Assembly (NCBI GenBank): GCA_035063885.1
Contig: JAPSFM010000063.1
Coordinates: forward strand, 1-29,070
Source of the DNA: CAADGY01 sp900696665
GTDB lineage: Bacteria; Acidobacteriota; Terriglobia; Bryobacterales; Bryobacteraceae
DNA: 29,070 nt
Direction: 5' to 3'
Positions 1 to 7,181 of this stretch are shown here, piece by piece. The notes beneath the pieces were generated by a model. The model was not told the origin of the DNA. It saw nothing but the letters and a program-made list of their open reading frames with translations, and made no database searches. The stretch's first letter is position 1, and the number at the start of each line of letters is the position of its first letter. The position numbers and the translations under genes were made by a program.

Positions 1-77
1 CGATCCGGTGGCTGCCTTGAGAAATGGACAGCACCCCGCGGATAGGGCCCGGTTGCGGTATCGTGATAAGTCACGCT

Positions 78-1370
78 ATGCTGCGACTCGTACTCCTTTC
101 CCTTCTGACTCTTCCTCTGGCCGCCCAGGACCGCATCGCCACGGTTCAGGTTCGCGTTTCCACCGACCGGTCCGATTGGCGCTATGAACCCGGCCAGCCT
201 GTTCGTTTCCGCATCGTTGCCGTACAGGACGGCCATGCATTGAGTGGCGTCAAAGTGACTTACCGGGTCGGACCCGAAATGATGCCCCCAAAAATCGAGC
301 GGACCGAGACGCTCACTGCCGACGGCCTCACCATTGATGGCGGCACGATGAAGGAACCCGGCTTTCTCCGGTGTGTCGCCACCGTTGAGCGGAACGGGAA
401 AACGTACCGCGGACTCGCAACCGCCGCTTTTCACCCGGAAGGCATCCAGCCCACGCAGAAGGACCCTGCCGGTTTCGATGCATTCTGGGCCGCGGGCAAA
501 GCTGCTCTCGCCAGGCTGCCGATTGACGCGAGAATCACGCCGCTGCCCGAATATGGCAACGCTTCGGCGGATTGCTACGAGGTCAATCTACAGAACATCG
601 GCATGGGAAACGCGCCCTCGCGTTTCTATGGGATTTTCTGCGAGCCGAAAGCGCCCGGAAAGTATCCGGCGCTTCTCGCGGTTCCAGGCGCCGGTGTGCG
701 TCCCTATCGCGGTCTGGCCGCCATGGCGGCGCGCGGCATCCTCACGCTACAGGTGGGGATTCACGGCATTCCGGTCACGCTGGACCAGTCCGTCTACGAC
801 TCACTTGGCGCCGGCGCCCTAATGAACTACAGCACCTTCGGGCTCGACAATCGCGACCGCTACTATTACCGCCGGGTCTATCTCGGCTGTGTGCGCGCCA
901 ATGACTTTCTGACGAGTCATCCGAAGTGGGACGGCGTCAACCTTGCCGTTACCGGAGGCAGCCAGGGTGGAGCGCTCTCGATCGTCACCGCGGCGCTGGA
1001 TGCGCGTGTACGGGGCCTGGCCGCGTACTACCCGGCGCTTGCCGACGTCACGGGGTATCTCGAGAATCGCGCCGGCGGTTGGCCGCACATGTTCCGCGCA
1101 GCCGATGGGCCGTTGTCCCACCGCTCTCCGGACAAGATCGAGACCTCGCGCTATTACGATGTCGTCAACTTCGCCCGGCGCGTCAAAGTGCCGGGTCTTT
1201 ACTCCTGGGGCTTCAACGACGAGACGTGCCCGCCTACTTCCATGTACTCGGCTTACAATGTGATTCCCGGGCAGAAGAAATTGCTTTTGGCGCTCGAAAC
1301 GGGGCACAACAATATTCCGGAGCAGGTTGCTGAAGTGCAGGCATGGCTTGAAGCGTTCCTGAAGCCGTGA
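78..1370 (+). CDS. Secreted acetyl xylan esterase-like alpha/beta hydrolase
   Basis: A predicted exported carbohydrate esterase of the AXE1/cephalosporin-C deacetylase type, which removes acetyl groups from xylan or xylo-oligosaccharides. Seen: starting at ATG 78 gives a clean signal peptide ending near LPLAAQ. The frame is open to 24, but the extra 18 residues are polar and would bury the signal. Residues about 20-120 form a beta-rich N-terminal domain. The catalytic domain follows, with nucleophile Ser295 in GGSQGG, Asp381 in the GFNDET segment and His410 in ETGHNN, in the order known for AXE1. Length (430 aa) exceeds single-domain AXE1 enzymes because of the N-terminal domain. It stands alone and converges on rsgA. 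The substrate is inferred from the fold; other acyl esters are possible. Confidence 0.85.
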   Translation: MLRLVLLSLLTLPLAAQDRIATVQVRVSTDRSDWRYEPGQPVRFRIVAVQDGHALSGVKVTYRVGPEMMPPKIERTETLTADGLTIDGGTMKEPGFLRCVATVERNGKTYRGLATAAFHPEGIQPTQKDPAGFDAFWAAGKAALARLPIDARITPLPEYGNASADCYEVNLQNIGMGNAPSRFYGIFCEPKAPGKYPALLAVPGAGVRPYRGLAAMAARGILTLQVGIHGIPVTLDQSVYDSLGAGALMNYSTFGLDNRDRYYYRRVYLGCVRANDFLTSHPKWDGVNLAVTGGSQGGALSIVTAALDARVRGLAAYYPALADVTGYLENRAGGWPHMFRAADGPLSHRSPDKIETSRYYDVVNFARRVKVPGLYSWGFNDETCPPTSMYSAYNVIPGQKKLLLALETGHNNIPEQVAEVQAWLEAFLKP

Positions 1371-1463
1371 GCGGAGCAGTTGGCCGCGAAACCGGCTCTG
1401 CCGCTCCGTCAGACACGGGGAGACAATCGAGTTTCGCATCGGCGCCACGGCGGCGCGGAAGCA

Positions 1464-2528
1464 TCAGCGGCGCGACTTGTTGAAGGCGCGTACCTGCTTA
1501 TGGATGATTTTCCACTTCCGTTTCCGTTCCAGAGCGGTAAGTGGATCTGATATGGCCTCATGCCATTCCGCTTCCGCACGTAACTTCTGGAAATTCGCCC
1601 AGCGGTCTGTATCCACCTGCCCGAGATCCAGCGCCGCGGCTACCGCACATCCCGGCTCGCCGGAGTGGCTACAATCGCGGAACCGGCAGTCCTGGGCGAT
1701 AGCCGTGATGTCGTCAAACACGGCATCGATGCTCTCCGGCCCTGTCCACGGTTGCAGTTCACGCATTCCCGGCGTGTCGATGAGCGCACCCGTTTGCGGT
1801 AGTGGAGTGAGTTCCCGGCGCACCGTAATGTGACGTCCACGCGAATCCCGCATGCGCACTTCACCGGTCCGAAAACGCTCCTCGCCAAGCAGGCGGTTGG
1901 CAATGGAAGATTTGCCGACGCCGGAAGATCCGAGTAAGGCTGCGGTCGCTCCCGGTGTGAGAAACCGGCGGAGAGCGTCGAGCCCCTGCCCATCCCGCGT
2001 GCTTGCCGCAACAACCGGCACACGGCGAGCTACCGCGGCCGTTTCGGCCATCCGACCCGCAAGATCGGCACACAGATCGGCCTTGTTAAGCACGACAACA
2101 GGCGAAGCGCCGCTTGTGGTCACCAGCGCCAGGTACCGTTCCAGCCGGCGAAGGTTGAAATCGCCGTCGAGCCCACAAACCAGGAAGACGAGATCCACGT
2201 TGGCAGCCAGGGGTTGTTCTTCCTCACGACGGCCTGGCGCGCGCCGCGAAAGGCAGGTCCGCCGCGGCAGGACGGCTTCCACCAGTGCCTGTTCGGGGCC
2301 AACGATGCGCGCGGCAACCCAATCGCCCGTTACGGGGAAATGGGAATGGCCTGGCGGATGGTAGTAAAGCCTCCCTGACGGCTCTGCCTGGGCGGAGCCG
2401 TTTTCCATATAGAGATGGTAGACATCGCGCTGTGCGACAGCCACGCGGGCCAGCACCATTTGCTGCCGGGCATAGGGAGAGAAAGCGCCATAGACAGTCT
2501 GATCGGCGCCGAGATGTTCGAGAAACAT
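1464..2528 (-). CDS. rsgA: Ribosome small subunit-dependent GTPase A
   Basis: A circularly permuted GTPase that checks late 30S subunit maturation and releases assembly factors. Seen, counting from the longer start at 2567: an OB-fold N-terminus, then the G motifs in permuted order, G4 NKAD at 161-164, G1 GSSGVGKSS at 213-221 and G3 DTPG at 264-267. A C-terminal zinc site follows with Cys294, Cys299, His301 and Cys307 (CX4CXHX5C, as in the family). The frame extends to a GTG at 2567 with GAAGG very close upstream. I prefer the ATG at 2528, preceded by GGAG 11 bases away, because the family usually begins around the MxLExLG segment found there. Function is confident; the start is not certain. 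Confidence 0.93.
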   Translation of the reverse strand: MFLEHLGADQTVYGAFSPYARQQMVLARVAVAQRDVYHLYMENGSAQAEPSGRLYYHPPGHSHFPVTGDWVAARIVGPEQALVEAVLPRRTCLSRRAPGRREEEQPLAANVDLVFLVCGLDGDFNLRRLERYLALVTTSGASPVVVLNKADLCADLAGRMAETAAVARRVPVVAASTRDGQGLDALRRFLTPGATAALLGSSGVGKSSIANRLLGEERFRTGEVRMRDSRGRHITVRRELTPLPQTGALIDTPGMRELQPWTGPESIDAVFDDITAIAQDCRFRDCSHSGEPGCAVAAALDLGQVDTDRWANFQKLRAEAEWHEAISDPLTALERKRKWKIIHKQVRAFNKSRR

Positions 2529-2674
2529 GGATTTGTTCGCTCCAGGACCTAGATAAAGGAACACCACTACCTTCAGCTCGAAGGGAACGAGCTGTCCGCA
2601 TCAGTTGGTGTTAGCGAACAATATCCAGCAAGTCACCAGAGTAACGACGCACCGCCGCGAAAGCAATGCCTTGC

Positions 2675-2694
2675 CGGTTAGCCGCGGTTAGCCG
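2675..2694. repeat. Two tandem copies of a 10-bp unit
   Basis: CGGTTAGCCG occurs twice without a gap, one helical turn apart, in the spacer between the HEAT-repeat gene and rsgA. It could be an operator for rsgA or chance in GC-rich DNA. The rest of the 2529-2811 spacer holds no ORF that I can support. Confidence 0.45.
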
Positions 2695-2811
2695 GCGTGA
2701 CCACGACATATTCCCAGTCATTGGCAGGCGAAGGGATCGCCGCGCACGGTCACACCGTGGCGGGCGCAGCTCGGAAACTACGGCTTAAGGCGGCTTGAGG
2801 TGAAGGATCAC

Positions 2812-3333
2812 TCAGGCGGACTTCGCGAGTTGCTTCAGGAGTTTCCTGCCGCGGGCTTTCATTGCCGGGGTGCCGGTAGCGGTGAGCTTCTCGATGTGCC
2901 GCTGCACTTCCGGAAGGCATCGAAGGCTGCGGAGCGCGATGTCCGCTAGGGCCTGCATGGCCATCGTTTTTACAATGCTGCTGCGATCGTCCGTATAACT
3001 TAGCAAAATATTCAGGACGGCTGTTTCTTCCGCTTGGGATAGCGGCAGACGCGCAAGCATTGGCGCAACATGCCATCGAACCTCTTGCTGCTCGACCCTG
3101 GAAAATCTTCGGAGCAGCTCTTTCTTGTAGGCTACGAGAAGCTCCGGGCGGACCGCGGTAACCTTTTCCATGGCATCCGCCGCGCGTGCCCGGAGCACTG
3201 GATGCGTACTCTCTATTCCCTGAACCAGCACCGCGATCAATTCCGGTTGTTCCGGGACGAGGGAAGCCACACGTCTCGACTCACCGATCGAGCGCCGGTC
3301 GCGCCCCATCAGAGATTTGAGCAGCGGATGCAT
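2812..3333 (-). CDS. HEAT-repeat protein of unknown role
   Basis: A soluble 173-residue all-helical protein. No signal peptide or membrane segment is visible. Seen: repeated helix pairs with the HEAT spacing, for example around residues 30-60 (LIAVLVQGIESTHPVLRARA), 85-110 and 115-135 (VKTMAMQALADIA), and a basic C-terminus rich in Lys. This makes a protein-binding scaffold likely; no catalytic motif is seen. It lies between the radical SAM gene (gap about 150 bases) and rsgA on the same strand, so co-transcription is possible but not shown. The ribosome-binding site is weak. It may be real but of no recognisable family beyond the repeat. Confidence 0.7.
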   Translation of the reverse strand: MHPLLKSLMGRDRRSIGESRRVASLVPEQPELIAVLVQGIESTHPVLRARAADAMEKVTAVRPELLVAYKKELLRRFSRVEQQEVRWHVAPMLARLPLSQAEETAVLNILLSYTDDRSSIVKTMAMQALADIALRSLRCLPEVQRHIEKLTATGTPAMKARGRKLLKQLAKSA

Positions 3334-3486
3334 TCAAATCGGAATCGGCACCTGGATGGCGTCCGGCGCACAACGTGGCGGTTCTGACCGGCTATCTACT
3401 CGCCCGGAACGCATCCCGGATGGCGGTGGCTGAGTTGCGGCACGAATAGAAACCGGCCAGTGTATAAAATATATTGCCGGCGAAGA

Positions 3487-5592
3487 TCAGTCGCCGAAGC
3501 TGCCAACTTCCTCGTGCTCCTCTTTGAGGACACCGTTGGAAGATGCGGGTTGGATTCCGCCGATCTGAACCAGATCCGGACCAGGCTGCTCCTTCAGAAC
3601 GTGCTGACGGTACAGCTTGGCCATCTGGGCATTCTTTTGTGCCTCGCGCATCTTTTCGTTGCGGGCGCGGATCTTCTCTTCCCGCGCCGTCTTGGCGATG
3701 CCGAGAAGATCCAGATCGCGCTGTTCTTCCTTCGTCACAAGCTCGTCGCGCAGCATGAGAGAGTGCGTGCTTTCCTCGAGAGCCACGCTCTTCCCGCCTG
3801 CAAAGATCTCATGTTTACCATGCTCCTCGTACCACTTGGTGAGCGTGGCGGTCATGTGCATCTTCTCAACGATATTCCGCCAGCCCATACCGGTGTTGTA
3901 AGCGCAGAAAGAAATCTCACCCTGTTGTGTGGCATAGGGGATGATGCACTGTTCGGTGCGGCGGAAGTCGTAGTTGAAGAGATCCTGGAACCACATGCCG
4001 ACAATCATCAGGAAGTTCCAGCGGTCGGCGCGGCGGCGTTCGATGTCCTCGCGGGTCCGGGTGGCGTCTACCCGCCCATAGCTCTTGCCGGTGGCGCCGA
4101 AGGTTTTGTCGAACTTCTTCAGCATGTCCCACAGCTTGAAGTGGGTCGGAGACTGGAACGGGTCGTAATTGCGTGCCACCGATAGCGCCATGCCGATCAC
4201 GGAGAGCCATTTACCACGCGCCGCGTCGTTGATGTGCTTCACATCGTCGGCAAGCCGGTCGGCGTTCAGGAATTGCGTGACGGGCACCGCCTCCTTGGTT
4301 TCCTTATCAACCATGATGGCCATTCCGACACCGCAGTTCGGATGGCATCCGCAGCTCAACTGTCCCCAGTCCGCGGCCGGGCCGTGAACCAGGTCACTCC
4401 AATCGGAGAAGGTGCTGATAAAGGAGATGGGATACCAGTCGCGCTTAGGTTCACCCAAACCGGTTTGCCTTTTCACGTCGTGCGCCATGTGCGAGAGCGT
4501 ATATCGCTGTGCTTTGCGGCGCTCGTCGGTGATCGCCTCATCGCGCCCGGTGAACGAAACCGGCTGGAAGGACAGGAACGGGATCTTCTTGGGGTTATCC
4601 AGGGCAAACTGGATAATGCGCCCCACCTGCTCGTTATTGATTCCGTTAATAAGGGTCGTTACCGGAACGATATCGACTCCGGCACTGTGCAAGTTCTCGA
4701 TCGCCCGAAGTTTCACTTCGAAAAGGTTTCCCACGTGGCGGTGCGAGTTGGCGGCATCGCCGATACCATCGAACTGGAGGTACACATAGCGGAGACCGGC
4801 CTCGGCGGCTTCACGGCAGAATTCCGGCCGCTTGGCGAACTCGATTCCGTTGGTGGCGGCTTGTACGCTGGTGTAACCGACTTTGCGCGCATAGCGGATG
4901 GCGTCGATAAAGTGGGGCGAGAGCGTCGGCTCGCCGCCTGAAAACTGCACCGACATCTGCCGTTTCGGTTTGATGGTGATGGCGTTGTCCAGCAGCGTCT
5001 TGATGTCTTCCCAGGAAAGCTCATGCACAAACCCGACCTGGTTGGCATCCATAAAACACGGATCGCACATCATGTTGCAGCGGTTCGTCAGATCAATGGT
5101 GAGCACGGAGCCGCGGCCGTGGGTAACCGTGCTGCTTCCGTGGTTATGCAACTTCTCGTCGTTGTGCGCACGGATATCGCGTCCGGGAAAAACCTTCTCC
5201 AGATGCGCGAAGAATTCGGTGTCAATCGCCATCACGTCCTCGAAGTGGCCGTGAATCGGGCAATCCTTCACCATCATGATTTTGCCGTCGCGCTCGATGA
5301 TCTGGGCTTTGATTTCGCCGGGCTTCTCGTGAATCAACGTCTCGAGCGGGACCTTGCCGTCGATCACGGCCTGGCGGATCTCGGGAACGCACTTCGGGCA
5401 GAGGGAGTCCGTTTCCCTTGGCCAGCCCAGAGTCGGCATGGACTTCTCCCACGACTTGAGGAGCGGTTTGTCCGACCATTTGGGTGTGAAGGACGGATTG
5501 CGCTTAATCTGATTCAGCTTGTCGAATGCGATCCAAGCCGCGTTGGCGGCATACGACAACCCCTTCTCCACGTATTTAATCGGTTTGTGCAT
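3487..5592 (-). CDS. Tes/MJ0619-like radical SAM protein, candidate membrane-spanning lipid synthase
   Basis: A 701-residue radical SAM enzyme. The start at 5592 has AGGAG 11 bases upstream; the frame is open to 5658 without a better site. Seen: an N-terminal metal-binding segment with Cys65, Cys68 (LCPKC) and Cys111, His114 (DCPIHG); the SAM cluster CX3CX2C at Cys172, Cys176, Cys179; a GGEP motif at 219-222; extra cysteines at 414, 416 and 420, and at 549 and 563, suited to auxiliary clusters; and a charged, coiled-coil-like tail from about 615. The LCPKC...CPxHG head in front of the radical SAM core is the layout of the MJ0619/Tes family, which includes archaeal tetraether synthase and the bacterial enzymes that join fatty tails into diabolic acids. 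Acidobacteria, subdivision 3 included, are known for iso-diabolic acid. The substrate is inference; another radical SAM chemistry is possible. Confidence 0.72.
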   Translation of the reverse strand: MHKPIKYVEKGLSYAANAAWIAFDKLNQIKRNPSFTPKWSDKPLLKSWEKSMPTLGWPRETDSLCPKCVPEIRQAVIDGKVPLETLIHEKPGEIKAQIIERDGKIMMVKDCPIHGHFEDVMAIDTEFFAHLEKVFPGRDIRAHNDEKLHNHGSSTVTHGRGSVLTIDLTNRCNMMCDPCFMDANQVGFVHELSWEDIKTLLDNAITIKPKRQMSVQFSGGEPTLSPHFIDAIRYARKVGYTSVQAATNGIEFAKRPEFCREAAEAGLRYVYLQFDGIGDAANSHRHVGNLFEVKLRAIENLHSAGVDIVPVTTLINGINNEQVGRIIQFALDNPKKIPFLSFQPVSFTGRDEAITDERRKAQRYTLSHMAHDVKRQTGLGEPKRDWYPISFISTFSDWSDLVHGPAADWGQLSCGCHPNCGVGMAIMVDKETKEAVPVTQFLNADRLADDVKHINDAARGKWLSVIGMALSVARNYDPFQSPTHFKLWDMLKKFDKTFGATGKSYGRVDATRTREDIERRRADRWNFLMIVGMWFQDLFNYDFRRTEQCIIPYATQQGEISFCAYNTGMGWRNIVEKMHMTATLTKWYEEHGKHEIFAGGKSVALEESTHSLMLRDELVTKEEQRDLDLLGIAKTAREEKIRARNEKMREAQKNAQMAKLYRQHVLKEQPGPDLVQIGGIQPASSNGVLKEEHEEVGSFGD

Positions 5593-5693
5593 TGCGTGAC
5601 TACTCCTGAAATTTAAAATTAACCGCCGGCCGGAATTCCCAGCCCAGAAACCCAGCACCAGAAACGCAGTATAGGCTCCACTGCCACGATGCG

Positions 5694-5722
5694 ACTATAA
5701 AATTGAGTTAAAGGGTGTATTT
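5694..5722 (-). promoter_or_regulatory. AT-rich promoter candidate for the radical SAM gene
   Basis: An AT-rich block in GC-rich surroundings, about 100 bases upstream of the radical SAM start. Read on the minus strand it has a -10-like TATAGT at 5699-5694. No good -35 is present at 17 bases, so this is tentative. The rest of the divergent spacer up to queG shows no clear promoter on the other strand. Confidence 0.3.
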
Positions 5723-5809
5723 TGTTGCTTGTGTGGCGAAATGTCGTGTTGAACGGCAGTCCGGCTCCGGATCGGGGCGGGCATTGATAACATCCGCAGA
5801 ATCAAATTG

Positions 5810-6853
5810 ATGCAGTCTGAAGAAGTAAAGAGACTGGCGCGGCGTTGCGGCTTCCAGCTGGCCGGGGTAGCAGCGGTGGAGCCGATCCGGGAAGCCAAAT
5901 TTTTTCTGGATTGGGCGGCCAGAGGGCTGGCCGGCGCCATGTCCTACCTCACGGACCGGCGTGCGGAAATCCGCTGCAGCGCGCGTTCGCTGCTGGCTTC
6001 GGCGCGTTCGGTGATTTGCGTCGGTAAGCTATACAACGCGCCGCTGCCTTACTCCGTACGGTTCGACGAGCCGGAACGCGCCTGGATTTCCCGCTATGCC
6101 TGGGGGGAAGATTACCACGAGGTTCTCCGGCGGGGGCTCACCGAATTGCTCGAGCGTCTGAAAGAAGCCGCCGCAGAACCGTTTGAAGCGAAAATCTGCG
6201 TCGATACTGCCCCGATCCTGGAGCGGGCGTACGCCCAGCGGGCCGGTCTCGGGTGGATTGGCAAGAACACCTGCCTGATTAACCAGCAGCAGGGCTCGTG
6301 GTTTTTTCTGGGCGAACTCCTTGTGTCCCTGGACCTGGAGCCGGATACGACGCCGCCGGACCGGTGTGGTTCGTGTACCCGCTGTATCGATGCCTGCCCG
6401 ACAAACGCCCTGACGCCGGTCATTTATCCCGGAGGACCGCGCTACGAACTGGACTCGCGCCGCTGCATCTCGTACTTCACGATTGAGCACCGGGGAGCAG
6501 TGCCTAAGGAGCACCGCCCCGGATTGGGGCACCATCTATTCGGTTGCGACATCTGCCAGGATGTATGCCCTTGGAATCATTCGGCGCCGGAAACGGGAGA
6601 GGAATGGTGCCAGCCGCGAGAGTTCGCCCCTCCGCTCGATAAATTCGCGGCGATTACGGAAACTGAGTTTCAAAATATGTTTCGCGGCTCGCCGCTTAAA
6701 CGTGCCCGATACACCGGCTTCTTGCGCAACGTCGCGATTGCGATGGGAAACAGCGGGCATCCGCGTTTCCGCGATCCGCTGATCGCGCTTAGGGGTTCCC
6801 CGGACGCCATGGTGGCCGAAACCGCAGAGTGGGCCCTCGGACAATTACGTTAA
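5810..6853 (+). CDS. queG: Epoxyqueuosine reductase
   Basis: A cobalamin- and iron-sulfur-dependent cytoplasmic enzyme catalysing the last step of queuosine synthesis in tRNA, epoxyqueuosine to queuosine. Seen in the 347-residue product: the family block CVDTAPILERAYA with the catalytic Asp132; GLGWIGKNTCLI at about 146-157; two 4Fe-4S sites from Cys186, Cys189, Cys192, Cys196 and from Cys219, Cys246, Cys249, Cys253 (FGCDICQDVCPWN); and a short HEAT-like C-terminus as in known QueG. The ATG at 5810 is chosen over an adjacent in-frame TTG at 5807; the ribosome-binding site is weak. It is divergent from the radical SAM gene and stands alone. Confidence 0.95.
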   Translation: MQSEEVKRLARRCGFQLAGVAAVEPIREAKFFLDWAARGLAGAMSYLTDRRAEIRCSARSLLASARSVICVGKLYNAPLPYSVRFDEPERAWISRYAWGEDYHEVLRRGLTELLERLKEAAAEPFEAKICVDTAPILERAYAQRAGLGWIGKNTCLINQQQGSWFFLGELLVSLDLEPDTTPPDRCGSCTRCIDACPTNALTPVIYPGGPRYELDSRRCISYFTIEHRGAVPKEHRPGLGHHLFGCDICQDVCPWNHSAPETGEEWCQPREFAPPLDKFAAITETEFQNMFRGSPLKRARYTGFLRNVAIAMGNSGHPRFRDPLIALRGSPDAMVAETAEWALGQLR

Positions 6854-6908
6854 AGCTGTTTCATAGATATACGCTGGGGTGCTTGCGCCCGGCGGACGTT
6901 CCGTTCCC

Positions 6909-6922
6909 GCCTTTCGAAAGGC
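6909..6922. repeat. 14-bp perfect palindrome
   Basis: GCCTTTCGAAAGGC reads the same on both strands. As RNA it could form a 5-bp stem with a UCGA loop, and a T run follows about 20 bases later at 6941-6945. It could be part of a weak queG terminator or a regulator site for the TonB-receptor operon. Confidence 0.5.
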
Positions 6923-6947
6923 TGGAAGACCGGTCCAACATTTTTCT

Positions 6948-6977
6948 AATTGACACTCAATTGCATCTTGGAATAAC
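6948..6977 (+). promoter_or_regulatory. Candidate promoter with overlapping palindromic operator
   Basis: A perfect -35 box TTGACA lies at 6950-6955. After 16 bases comes AATAAC at 6972-6977, a 4/6 match to the -10. The -35 sits inside a perfect inverted repeat, AATTGA at 6948-6953 and TCAATT at 6957-6962 with a 3-base centre. A repressor bound there would cover the promoter. The distance to the receptor ATG is about 200 bases, so a long leader is implied if it is real. Confidence 0.4.
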
Positions 6978-7181
6978 CTGATGAAGCACCGTACGTGTTG
7001 CACGGCGGAACTGGGCCGTATTGAGTCGGTAATGAAGATCCATTAATGCCCTGGTCTGGCGCATATCTCTTGGCCGAGCAGCGCCAGGCCGGGCGGATCG
7101 GCAACCGTTGAGGCTGGCGACTTGCCACGATTGTAAGCTGCCGGCTCCTGTAGTTCAACCGAAACGAGGGGACGGCAGGAA

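Larger units (their letters stand above)
6854..7181. other. Intergenic region upstream of the iron-uptake operon
   Basis: A 328-base spacer with no convincing gene. Just after queG there is a possible small hairpin (GGGTG, loop CTTG, CGCCC) near 6885-6900 without a T run. Farther on are a 14-bp palindrome and a TTGACA promoter candidate overlapping a second palindrome, both listed separately. From about 6980 to 7170 I see no conserved riboswitch core, and no good match to a Fur box, although the downstream genes are of iron-uptake type. Confidence 0.6.

Noticed and set aside
24..77. Upstream extension of the first esterase ORF to ATG 24
   Set aside because: It would put 18 polar residues before the signal peptide; ATG 78 begins the signal directly.
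2700..2790. Short minus-strand coding-like fragment between the HEAT gene and rsgA
   Set aside because: Too short, needs a frameshift, and has no start; may be chance.
3460..4185. 241-codon plus-strand ORF
   Set aside because: Antisense to the radical SAM gene, whose motifs and ribosome-binding site are clear; it arises from GC-rich codon bias.
6854..7181. Fur box or cobalamin riboswitch before the TonB receptor
   Set aside because: No good match to the Fur inverted repeat and no conserved riboswitch core could be found by eye.
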